NCBI GenBank assembly: GCA_933228675.1
Contig: OW121740.1
Location: forward strand, 50,980,174-51,044,173
Length of the DNA stretch: 64,000 nt
Reading direction: 5' to 3'
Source of the DNA: Stomorhina lunata
Lineage: Eukaryota > Arthropoda > Insecta > Diptera > Rhiniidae
Shown here: one piece after another, positions 1 to 10,089 of the stretch
Layout: every line of letters starts with the position of its first letter
How positions within the stretch are numbered: position 1 is the stretch's first letter
The notes under the pieces: model-generated
Seen by the model: only the letters and a program-made list of their open reading frames with translations
Told to the model about the DNA's origin: nothing
The model's database searches: none
Translations under genes and position numbers: made by a program

Positions 1-60
1 ACGGAAACAGCTTAAATGTATAAGTTTTGAGAATATGTTTGTATGATGACAAAATTATTT

Positions 61-166
61 TGTAGGTCCCTTTCAATGAATCTAAAAATAAATCGGATGC
101 AGCTCATTGTCTGAGAGAAGTACCCCTTGTTCCAGTTGGAATGTTGTGTGGAAACTATATATAAAA
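61..166 (+). mobile_element. 5'-truncated SINE, 3' part only
   Basis: About 105 bp match the 3' half of the tRNA-derived SINE seen more completely at 51677, 45381, 59691 and, inverted, 27870. Shared blocks are the 'tgtaggtccctttcaatga' run, the 'gcagctcattgtctgagag' run and the 'accccttgttcc' block. It ends in a TA-rich tail. The tRNA-like head with the Pol III boxes is missing, so this copy should be inactive. Confidence 0.8.
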
Positions 167-174
167 AACTGCAC

Positions 175-505
175 AAATCAGTTGAATTCCAAGTGCATTT
201 GTGGCAAAGTGTATGCTATACATGAAGTACAAATCGTGGTCAAAGTGCAAGTCATTTTTAAAGAGCAAGCATTAATAAAGTAAAAAATAAAGTCATTAAG
301 TGCAAATCACAAATAAAGTGCAAGTCGTTGTTAAAGTTCAAGTATTGGTAAAGTTCAAGTCTATGGTAAAGTGCAAGTCATCCTTAAAGCGGCGTTCATT
401 GTCAAGTTACAAGATATTCATAAAGTGCAAGTCATAGTCAAAATGCAAGTCATTGCTAAACTGCAAGTCATTGATCATGTTCAAATCATTGCAAGGTTAA
501 GTCCC
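175..505. repeat. Degenerate minisatellite, ~18-bp unit
   Basis: About 18 diverged units of roughly 18 bp built on 'aaagtgcaagtcattgtt'. Because the period is a multiple of three, one frame stays open and would give a 6-residue periodic peptide rich in KVQVI. I regard this as a by-product of the repeat, not a gene. 506-807 holds nothing recognisable. Confidence 0.75.
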
Positions 506-900
506 CTTAGTCTTCAATCAGTCTTTAAAATACACACATCTATTCAACATGAATACTTCATTTGAAAGAAATTTTTAAGCACTTTCAAATAATGTACATT
601 TTTAATGATCTGCACATAAACTATTGAGATATACCGGTTTTTATTTCAGAGCATTAAATTTTTAAGACCGGTTGTATGGACTTAAACTAGTCTTTAAGCC
701 ATTTTAACTTAAGTTTTATAAAATAAAACAAAATTATTTATTTTATTTATAGTTCATTTTTTTTTAAATCCATTTATATGGATCAAAACTCTTATTTTAA
801 TGTACATTTTATTCAAAAAATCATATCATTTAGATACATAAAACCCATATAATCGATTTTTCAACTGTAATCTCCGCATTCGTGTGTTATACACTTTGTC

Positions 901-1486
901 TTACTCAGAATTGGAAATAATTTCATTTTGTCCATCTCCACCAGTGGAGGAACCTTGTACGTTTGTATCCGTAATATAGGTATTTTGAAGGCCTTCATCC
1001 AAAGCTGCAACTTCTGGAGCAAAATCGGCAACTGGTTGATGATTTTGATCAATAGCCGTTGTTGGTGGAATAGATACGTCTTCAGTCTCTTCTTTGACGG
1101 CAACACTTTCATTTAGATTATCATTGTTAAGGTGATCATTATTGGCTGAAGGATCATTTAATAAATCTGGATTAATGCCACGTATAATTTCAGTTAAGCG
1201 TTGGATTTCATTGCGAGCATCATCCAGTTCACTTTGTAAATAGGCAATATTATCGGCTTGAAGGCGAGCATCACCAAGGTTTTGTAGCAAATACTGGGTG
1301 GGATCTTCTGGACGTTCCTTGAGAATTCGAACAAATACCTTTGTCAGAGATTCAATTATGCCACCACGTTCCAAATAACGTCTGTATTCGTCACGCTTAG
1401 GATCAATAGGCTAAAATGGTAAAAAAAAAATATTTGTAAAAATGTGTGTTTTCCCCGAAAAAAAAGCTTCTTACTTTAAATGCCAT
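901..1486 (-). CDS. Mycbp: MYCBP (c-Myc-binding protein / AMY-1) homologue
   Basis: Two coding exons on the minus strand: 1475-1486 (M-A-F-K, donor GTAAG) and 901-1410 (acceptor TTTTAG), giving 173 aa. The N-terminal ~80 residues carry the family core: P-I-D-P-K-R-x-E-Y-R-R-Y-L-E-R-G-G followed by the SLTKVFVRILKERPEDP block and a predicted coiled coil (SELDDARNEIQRLTEI). Mammalian MYCBP is about 103 aa; here an acidic, low-complexity tail of ~90 residues is added. Known family roles are binding of the Myc N-terminus and of A-kinase anchoring proteins, plus a ciliary/axonemal role for the algal homologue; which applies here cannot be told. An AATAAA lies on the minus strand at 808-813. The gene is divergent from beta-sarcoglycan. 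Exon structure and family are well supported; the tail is less constrained. Confidence 0.9.
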
Positions 1487-3122
1487 ATCGTCTGTCGACT
1501 TTATTGTTAGCAATGGACGGTTCAATTAAAGTATAATACTACGCGTAAGAAGTTACACTTCTACTTCACTTTTCGTTTCACTTAAAAATAACTGTTCTAT
1601 TTAAAGAAACTGGAATGCAAAAAAAAACTTTAAAAAATTGTATATGCACAAATTCGTAAACAAAAAAATTTCGCTAGGTTTACACAACAAAAAACAAATG
1701 CTGCCACATTGCAAAAATCAAAGGGTTTCTTAATTTATTCAATGATGTCTTCTTTGCGGTTTTAATATTTACATTTTAGTAATTTTTTAAGACGACCTAA
1801 AATTGAATCAACATAGAGCTGGTTAAGAAGGGCGGATCAGTAAGTCCAAACCTTTTTGAATAAAACACAGATTTTTATATACAAAAAACCTAATTTATTT
1901 TTCAACAAAGTCTCTTTTAAGGCCTAGGTTCTGAAACATATGATTTGTCAAGGTCATCAAAAATTGTAAACAATTTGTCTTAGAATCAAAACGCTTTCAG
2001 ATGAGCAACTACTTTAAGTTTTTGAACAAGAAATAAACATTTTTTAGAAAAAGAAGTTACACACATGCGAGTATTTATTAAAAAAAAAAAAAAAAACATT
2101 TTCCTTATAAAAACGAAATTAAAAAAAACAGAACCAAGTTAAAAAGCCGACTTGTTTGCACATACATACATATATTTTTATCAAACTCTTCTCGATAATC
2201 CAATTATTTGATTATTTTTTGAACACCAGTAGTTAAAAAGGTTCTGCCCGAATTAAATGTAAAGCACTCACCAAGCCCAGAATGTATAAGTACCTTCAAT
2301 AGTTCAATACATGTCATACCTGTCCGATATTTTTTCTAATTGTTGGAAAATCGCAGAAAGTTTTACGTTTAAAACAAAATTCAACCCTAATGAAAGTATG
2401 CTACACCAATACCTTGTTAGGTTATGTTGAGCAGGGGCCTGACCTAGAGTCCCCGTCACTTGGGTCCAAACCAATATCTTGTCAGCTATATTTAAACTAA
2501 TCAACTACTAAACAACAAACATTGATTTCGGAATGGTCAGACTAAAAAAATGGTCAGCAGAAAAATAAAACTGTACTGAAACTAAAAAATGTTTGTGTTT
2601 ACTTTTGTTCAGTTGATAATCTAAGCTTTTTCCTTTGGTTTACAAACATAATTCTTAATGATTGTGTTTGTAAAATAGGTAATAATGCGAGGTTTTTGAT
2701 CTGCCTAAAAGTAGTGGTTGTCACCTCAACCAACACAAATTAATAAATGTAATAGATAGGGATCAAATGCGAATAAAATTTCTTATTGAAAAAAGTGTAT
2801 TGCAATCTAAAAAGAAACCATTTACTTTTTGTTTTCGCCCAGAAATTATAATGCCTACATTTAAACATAATGATGTACATAAATACAAGGTCTTCCTCTC
2901 GATTCATACAAACATATACCAAGTATGCGCATTGCGCATGCTAAAATTTAATGTAAGTATATTCTACTCTCCTATATGTTTTAAAATATTTGTATCGATA
3001 CAAACTGCTGGACAAAAAAAATAAGAATTTAATACAATTTGGAAATAAAATAGATTTATTTACTGGATCAAAAAGGTATTTTTCCAAATTGAGTTTATTG
3101 ACTTTCTGATTTTAAATTAATA
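1487..3122. other. Intergenic, divergent promoter region
   Basis: AT-rich spacer between the divergent MYCBP and beta-sarcoglycan genes. It should contain both promoters and 5' UTRs, but I see no convincing TATA/Inr or repeat element. Short open frames around 2304-3024 have no family resemblance. A pyrimidine-rich tract ending in TCTTGCAG at 3126-3133 could be the 3' splice site of a non-coding first exon of the sarcoglycan gene. Confidence 0.6.
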
Positions 3123-4208
3123 ATGTCTTGCAGAATGAAATCTTTAGAAAATACTTTCATTCGGGGACCATCGCCCTCATATTCCGATGAGGTCAACTCA
3201 GAAAATGTTATATCAGCTACTTTACCGATTGGATCGTTACATCAAATGGAGCGGGAGGTAATGAAAACACGAGAAAATCAGGACTTTTATAATTGCCATA
3301 GCCAACAGTTGCATCAACAACAACAACATCTGCAGCAACAGCAGCATCTTTATCAAGAAGCCATCAAACCTATTAAACAAGGTCGCAACACTTTCGCCTT
3401 TTGGACTATCGTCATTATTCTTCTAGTACTCACGGTGGGCAATTTGCTGCTGACTTTGACAATTATCGGTGTTCTGCACTTAGGTAAAGGAATTCATGGC
3501 ATGGAATTGATTCCCGAAGAAGATGTAGTCAAATTCTATGGGGATACGGATCTTGATAGAGTGTACTCTAAAAATATTGGACAATTTGAAGGTTTTGCTG
3601 ATGAGCCAGTCACCATAACAGGTAAAGATGCTGCCGTATTTGTGCGTATGCACCATCGCAACAGCCAAAGTGTTAATCGTATGGTAATGGATAAAATGGG
3701 TGTACAGTTTCGAAGCGTTAATAGCTTTGAAATCAAAGATCCCGCTAATGGAGATACAATTTTTACCACCCACCGTCCGCATTACAACATACCACAAGGT
3801 GTCGAGACTCTGTTATCCAAAACAAATAGTGCCAGTCGTATTGTCAGTCCCATAGATAAACCTTTGACCATTTCTTCGCCGGATAATCGTATATTTGTAA
3901 AAGGCTCTGAGGGTATTCATATGGATGCCGCAAACGTCTATATGCAAGCTGAAAATAATATTCAGATTAATTCTACCCAAGGTGGAATTTATCTGGAGGG
4001 TGGCTCAGCTGGAATTTATTTGGATATTAGCAAGATTCCTATAGTTAATTCTGAATTGGGACTACGTACGGGAAGTGTTCAATACAAATTATGTATTTGT
4101 ATGCCCCAAGGTATAGTTTTTCGTATAGCTATACCACGTGTTCACAACGGATCGAAAGTGTCGTGTGCCCACTTTAGTGGAAAACATGATCCATGTACCG
4201 TTAATTAA
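3123..4208 (+). CDS. Scgbeta: Beta-sarcoglycan
   Basis: Single coding exon, up to 361 aa. It encodes a type II membrane protein of the sarcoglycan complex, which links dystrophin/dystroglycan to the extracellular matrix in muscle. Visible features: cytoplasmic N-terminus with a Gln/His run (residues ~61-77), one membrane segment at ~91-118 (FWTIVIILLVLTVGNLLLTL), a long beta-rich extracellular domain, and the C-terminal cysteine cluster of beta/zeta-type sarcoglycans (L-C-I-C-M-P-Q-G, then S-C-A-H-F and D-P-C-T-V-N). Start: the ATG at 3123 overlaps a good 3' splice site (TCTTGCAG, 3126-3133), so translation may really begin at the ATG at 3135, giving 357 aa, after a spliced leader. AATAAA lies at 4298-4303. 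Beta rather than delta/gamma is inferred from the length of the N-terminal tail and the KLCICMPQG signature. Confidence 0.92.
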   Translation: MSCRMKSLENTFIRGPSPSYSDEVNSENVISATLPIGSLHQMEREVMKTRENQDFYNCHSQQLHQQQQHLQQQQHLYQEAIKPIKQGRNTFAFWTIVIILLVLTVGNLLLTLTIIGVLHLGKGIHGMELIPEEDVVKFYGDTDLDRVYSKNIGQFEGFADEPVTITGKDAAVFVRMHHRNSQSVNRMVMDKMGVQFRSVNSFEIKDPANGDTIFTTHRPHYNIPQGVETLLSKTNSASRIVSPIDKPLTISSPDNRIFVKGSEGIHMDAANVYMQAENNIQINSTQGGIYLEGGSAGIYLDISKIPIVNSELGLRTGSVQYKLCICMPQGIVFRIAIPRVHNGSKVSCAHFSGKHDPCTVN

Positions 4209-4394
4209 AGCTTAAAAATCACAAATATCGAACAAAAGTATGTAGAAAATATGGAATATATATCGAAAAATTAATAATGATATTTAACTTATAATGCAAT
4301 AAATTAGAAAATGATATATAAACTATTTCCCTTGTGCAGTTTTTTATAGGATTTTTTATAGGTTAAAATAATAAAAAAGTAATACCCTGAATAG

Positions 4395-4925
4395 TTTTAT
4401 TTGTTACATAACTGGCATAACTTGGGCACTTGCACAATATCTTGGACCTTATGGCTCGATCTAAATATACGCAAGGCCAAGTTCTTGCTAGGTCTTAGCA
4501 GAACCAGTCTTAGGAAATGCATAAGTATTCTAACTGGCCATTGCGCCCTGAATTCTAGACAGACTATGCTCGGACGCGGATTCTTCCGAAACGGTCAAGC
4601 ACATCCTCTGCCATTGTCCTAGTCTCCAAAACCAGAGATTTAAATTTCAAGGTAATAGATTCCATGAGGAACTGGGCGACATACAGCAGTGCAAACTGAC
4701 TGACGTTGTAAGTTTTACATTGGGACTTAGATGGCTTAGATAGGTCTCTCTCCCTAGGGTAGCGCTTTAGATGCCACTTCTCTTCTCCACGACTCCCTCA
4801 CTCTATTTCTATCTATATACTTCACACTTCTTTTTTTCGATATCTTTCTGTACTTTCAGGAAGGATCACAATGATCCCAAAGGTGATGGTGCCACTCCCC
4901 TTTCAAACCTAACCTAACATTCAAA
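4395..4925 (+). pseudogene. LINE relic: 3' end (post-RNase H region and UTR)
   Basis: Frameshifted remnant of a non-LTR retrotransposon with RNase H. The translation keeps the 'FLLGLSRTSLRKCISILTGH' segment, which follows RNase H in I/Jockey-like dipteran LINEs, then a CxxC/His-type motif remnant, a pyrimidine-rich 3' UTR and an end near 'aacctaacctaaca'. It is the same element type as the relic at 18366-19400. Many stops; dead. Confidence 0.7.
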
Positions 4926-5846
4926 ATTCTGGAATAAAGAAATCGTTGGTTGGATGCGATTTGACGATTTAGTAGAATAGATCTAAAATTTGCAACACTA
5001 CTTTTTATCATGCTTAGTTATCTTCTCCTATCCAGGAGGTTAATGAAATATGCAGGACGATCTTGACAGAAAAATATTGTCTCAAGATCAGTGCAATCAG
5101 CATAACTAGAGATTTTGGACATTATGCTGCTTCTCAATCAATCCAAATTATAGAGAGTAGATAGAGAGCAGCATGGATACTAGTTGAATTAAGCGAGGAA
5201 AATAAATAGTGGTCAGTGGTAGTTATCAAAGCCATACTCTAACTATAAAGCCCACAGCACCACTCAGTATAAACAGTTGAACGTCCTGAAGTATCTAGTG
5301 GAATCTGGGGGTTACTGCATATTTCGATTCGAAAGAAATTATTTTCGAAACACAATGCTTTAAGCATACAAATTCGAACAGTTTTATTTTCGAATCGAGA
5401 TACGCAGTATCACCCCTGATTTTGAAACAAAGGCCAATGGCAAAGAATTTGTTCAAGCCATTCACACGATTCCTCGTATGAACACAATTTAAAATGTCTG
5501 GAATTCTTACATCCCATCTGTTCAGCCCAGAGGACAGTGGCCGGGTAGTATTACTAAGACATAGCAAAATTTGCAAAGTTCTTATTTTTCTACATTCAAA
5601 GATGAAAGTTCCTAATTTCACTTCATGAAAGTAGCCTAGATTGGTTCATTATTTCGGATACATTACATGTTTCTGTCTTTTCGGAATCGAAATCAAGAAA
5701 ATCTAAATTTCTGTAGAAATTTTTTTGAAAAAAATTCTTCAAAAAAATATCGATCGATCCATATTTGACTCACTTTCAAGTCCTTCCAGGCCACTTAAAT
5801 TCACACAAATACTGATATTTCGATCAGTTTTATACAAAAGCATTAT
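4926..5846. other. No gene seen; old repeat debris
   Basis: No supported coding sequence. The minus-strand open frame at 5295-5621 has no recognisable family. From about 5640 the sequence begins to resemble 14190-14240 (the 'gatatttcgatcagtttta' block), so this is the left part of an old repeat later split by the insertion at 5847-6916. Confidence 0.5.
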
Positions 5847-6916
5847 CCCTATCGGAATTAACTAAACTAGTTAGAAATCAAGTAAGCCTATGGAAAACTC
5901 ATTTAAACTCATTTAAAATGAACTCAAAAATGATTCAGAAATAATTAGCTTTGAAAAATTTGTTATGCTAATAAAAAAAATTCACAATTTGTAAAAGAAA
6001 ATTAAATCAAATAAAAAATTTTAACGAAATTTTAACAAAATAAAAATAAATTAATATAAAAGGTGTAATAAGCAAATAACAATTAGAAAGCTTCAACAAC
6101 AATAGAGGCGGAGTAAATCGTGCAATTTTTGTGAGTACCTATTAGTTATTAATAATGAATTTATATGAAATCAAATTCAATTCTTTCAGACAAGGTGTAT
6201 ATCATTCTTACTTAAAGGGCAACTTCACAAGTCTCTTCAGGAAATTTTGTTCTGTAGAACTCATACTTTCTTTGAATATTGATGGCATTGTATGTATATC
6301 GCTAAAAAGCTTCAGAATGCTATTTAATAACTTAATCTGTAAATAATGTTTTTTAATTTCAAATCTATATTTTAATTTTTCTATAGGATGCAAATCTTGG
6401 CATTGGCGAAGAAAATCCTGAAAAAGCTTAGAGATATGCACTGAAGTTAAGAAAAAAAATTAAAAAATTTGCGTTGAAAAGAAAAAGCAAGCCCTTTTGA
6501 ATACAACTATTCAAGAATTTTGTAATTAAACCAATTTTTAACAAATTGCACTGTAATATTAAATTCATGTAATTTTTACTTTTTGGAATAATACATGTTT
6601 AATAATACATGTTTTAATAAACCGAAAAAAGATGAAAATTAGTGTTTTATTAATTAAAGGTAGATAATAGGATAATTATTCAATACAAATAATTAGTTAG
6701 CCATCTAGGAGTTAACTCAGAGTACCGTTTTAACAGCTAACTCAAAGATAACTAATAATTATCTGCAGTAAGTCAGTACTGACTCACTCAGAGGACAATA
6801 CGTTGAAAAACTGAATAGGTTCTCATGAAGAAAATGAGTTAGTTTTTGAATCACTTGTGACTCATCATTGGTTAACTTAGAGTCAATTTTTAGTTAACTC
6901 AAATTTCTTCAGGGAT
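5847..6916. mobile_element. ~1.07-kb inverted-repeat element interrupting an older repeat
   Basis: Sequence left of 5847 and right of 6916 is contiguous in the related copy at 14205-14260, so this segment is an insertion. Its ends are inverted: it starts ATCCCT and closes AGGGAT, with GTTAACT-containing arms on both sides. It carries no recognisable transposase. The short open frame at 6155-6346 has no family. The target-site duplication is unclear, so the superfamily is unassigned. Confidence 0.55.
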
Positions 6917-7965
6917 TCGATGTGTTAAATTTTGAGATAACCGGACCATACATAAGCATATTCGAATCACTGCGGGAAATGTAGAAATGTTTGTAGTATG
7001 ATTTCGTATAGCATTCGATTTGTGACTGTAAGAGGCGAAAACCTCCATTTCAGAATCAAATCATTTTTGCACATAAAAATCTTTTGAGTCCAGAAAATAA
7101 TGTTTCCATTTTTTATGTGTTCCCCTTTCTGCCTAAAAGGATTTCCTATAAAAGTTTGGTTGAAGCTTAAATTTGTAATTTAAATATTTTCGTGATACCA
7201 ACAAAACGTTTAAGATAAAACCTATTCCCCAACCGGATCCACAGGGAGTTCTGCAAGGATCACATATTTTTTATATACTGCAATTACTTTTATCTTGATT
7301 GTAAATTATTAAATTTTCGAAAATATTTTTTTTTAATTTAGAAATGAAAAATTTAGCTTGTTTTCGAGTCTAAAAAATATGAAAAATGTTTGAAAGAAAA
7401 TATTTTTTTTCTGACAGAATTGTTTTCAAATTAATGAAAATTCAATGCTGATGAGAATAAAGTTATTTTTCAGCAATTAAGAAAATTTCAACAAGTAGGA
7501 AAATTTTAATAGAAAAATGATTGTATGCATGTCCTTAATAGAATAGTAAACTATGCATTTGATCATGCTAAGATTTTTAGTAAAGTTGTTGCGCTGAGCC
7601 GGAGAAGGTTTTTGAGGCGAATTTCCGACAAGTGGCGCCAATGAAAATGACTTTAGATGAATTAATTTGTAAACTGTTCAGTTGATCATGCTGTAAACTT
7701 TAGCAAAGTTGTTGCGCATGAGCCGACGCAGGTTTCTAAGTTGGTGCGAATAATTTCCGATAGGTAGCGCCAATGGAAATTATTCAAAATGAATTGAATC
7801 GTAATCTATGCATTTGATTATGTAATTATCTTGTGCAAAGTTGTTGTGCATGAGCCGACGAAGGTTTCTAATTATGTGCGACTAATTTTCACCAGATGGC
7901 GCTACTAAACATTATTCCATATAATTTATTTCAGTTGGTGACGAAGCAGCTCGCGCAAAGTACAG
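6917..7965 (+). repeat. Solo arm of the foldback family with tandem repeats
   Basis: 6917-7060 matches 14240-14420. 7070-7560 is a forward copy of the module that forms the giant foldback's arms (compare 9250-10089 and, inverted, 13480-14010). It ends in about three ~120-130-bp tandem units (7561-7930), each with a caaagttgttg / catgagccg / tggcgcc pattern. Those units recur in inverted orientation at 12420-12720. No coding capacity. 7966-8100 holds nothing recognisable. Confidence 0.7.
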
Positions 7966-8100
7966 CTAGTAGTTTAATAAGAAAAGAAACAATTATGTTC
8001 GCGACAAGCCTGTGAGTACTGATATAAGTGTGCGAAGTCTATGGCGCGGAAAGCTGACCAAAATTGCAGAACGCTTACTGTCGTAAGTTAGCTATGACTG

Positions 8101-8756
8101 CGTACCCAGAAAAGTTCAATGTTGGAATGTCTCGCCATCTCATTCAGGGATGCACGGCACTTACGGATAAAAAAGGATGTCGTGTAGACCGATGATTAGA
8201 ATGAATGGCGGCAAGACTATCCGTACAAAAACGAATATCATTAGAGTATATTCGGTGGTACGTGAGCCACTTGATCGCCGTATAGATAGCTGAGATTTCA
8301 GCTTGAAGAATACTGCATTGTTTTGGGAGCTTGAGTTTTACTTTTGTCCCAAAAAATAGGATGAAGAAGCCCCCACCCACAGCACGTACCGATTTGGATC
8401 CGTCGGAGTAGATTTCCAGGGTCCCTTCTCTGGAAGCGATTTGAGCCCCTGAGATATCCACAGAGAAAGATTGCTCGAATACGGGTGAGGGTAGTCAATG
8501 TTTTCAGGGAGATTTGTAAGTTTATTCAGAATGGTAAAGTGGCCTATAGAAAAAGTAGACCATTCACGGGTAGTTCTTAACATAATTGCTCAGTTAAGAG
8601 CTACGAATTGGGCCATTAGCTCAACCGGGAGCCAGTTGAGCAAAGCAAAGAGTACCTTTGAAGGTGTATTCCTTAAAGCACCCGTAATCATGAGGGCCGC
8701 AGATCTGAGAATCTCGACAAAAGATCCTCGCTGATTAGCCTTTAAGGGCAGGCCAC
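8101..8756 (-). pseudogene. LINE relic: RNase H domain, minus strand
   Basis: Broken open frames on the minus strand translate to an RNase H-like fold: 'LEIYSDGSKS' (first catalytic Asp), 'CSILQAEISAIYTAIKWL' (catalytic Glu), 'IRFCTDSLAAIHS' (second Asp). This domain order matches the RNase H that follows reverse transcriptase in I/Jockey-like LINEs. Reading frames shift repeatedly, so the element is dead. It abuts the left end of the foldback. Confidence 0.75.
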
Positions 8757-10089
8757 CAGTGTTACTGATATCAATAGAAAGAATCGTGATTTATCATGTT
8801 TTAGAATCGTTAATCTTTTTCGATATCTGTGGAAGTTGAAACAATCCTGATCGGAATATAAAATATTTACTTTGTGCCCGTTGTCCAACTTTAATTTTAC
8901 TGACTCTGGTGGACTTCACGCCAATATTAAGTAAGATTACAAACAAATTTCTGAATGACGGTGACGATTGGATAATACGATACGACTGTCCGATTCATCA
9001 TCGCCAAGCCCAAACGACTTAAGCTAAAGAACTTTTTTCGATACGAAAATAAAATTGTTCGAATCTGTATGAACCTATTTTCTTACGGATTAACTTCCCA
9101 GTATTTCTATGCGTTCTAAGATATGGGTACCTCTACTTTCGTTTAAACAATTCAAAATTATTTAATGAAATTAAGAAAAAAAAAAAATTATGAACAAATA
9201 TTTATTAAACAAAAACTTTTCATATTGAATAAATTCTAATATTTTTGCCCACACAGATCTTTTGAGTCCAGAAAATACAGGCCTGTTCTGAAAATCACAT
9301 TTTGTGAAAGTTATTTAAAATCACATAAAAGCCTGATAATGTTTCGATTTGTATGTGTTCCCTTGGCTGCCTTAAAAGATTTCCTTAAAAAGTTTGATTA
9401 AAGCTTAGATTTATAATTCAGATATTTTCCCGGTACCAACAAAACGGTTAAGGTAAACCCTATTAAAACTTGTGGACCTCGGAATCTACAAAGACCAAGA
9501 GATCGTTTATAATTTTTTTTTTTTTTTGGAAAAATTACTTTTTTGTAAATTCATACATAGGATCGATATCGATTTGGGAGTCGATGTTGGTATGCGTGGT
9601 GGCATATTGAAATATATCATCTAATTACGTACAATTGTGACATTTCGCTGTGCACTATTTGAGGTAAACTTAGGCACCAACCATCATCAACAGCATTTGT
9701 TCCAAATAAAGGCACATTTAAAATAAAAATTAAAAAATGTTCTATTGTACAAACATCAAAACAACCGTAAGACTCAGAGAGTCTGCAACAAGTTCCCCAA
9801 CCAGGTCCACAGGGATTTCAGCAAGGATCATACATTTTTTATAAACTTCAAATACTTTTATCTTGATTGTAAATGATTAAATTTTAGGAAATATTTTTTT
9901 TTTAATTTGGGACTGAAAAATTTAGCTTGTTGTCGGATCTAAAAAATATGAAAAATGTTTGAAAGAAAATATTTTTTTTTGTGACAGAATTTTTTTCAAT
10001 ATAATGAAAATTCAATGCTGATGAGAATAAAGTTATTTTTGAACAATTAAGAAAATTTCAACAAGTAGGAAAATTTTAATAGTTAAAAT

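Noticed and set aside
371..565. 64-codon open frame
   Set aside because: It is the open frame of the degenerate 18-bp minisatellite; no independent coding evidence.
861..1116. Extra open frames on both strands over the MYCBP exon
   Set aside because: Shadows of the real minus-strand exon in other frames.
5295..5621. 108-codon minus-strand open frame
   Set aside because: No family resemblance, no splice context, sits in repeat debris.
7561..7930. CRISPR-like array
   Set aside because: Units ~125 bp, diverged, without repeat-spacer pattern; eukaryotic foldback repeats.
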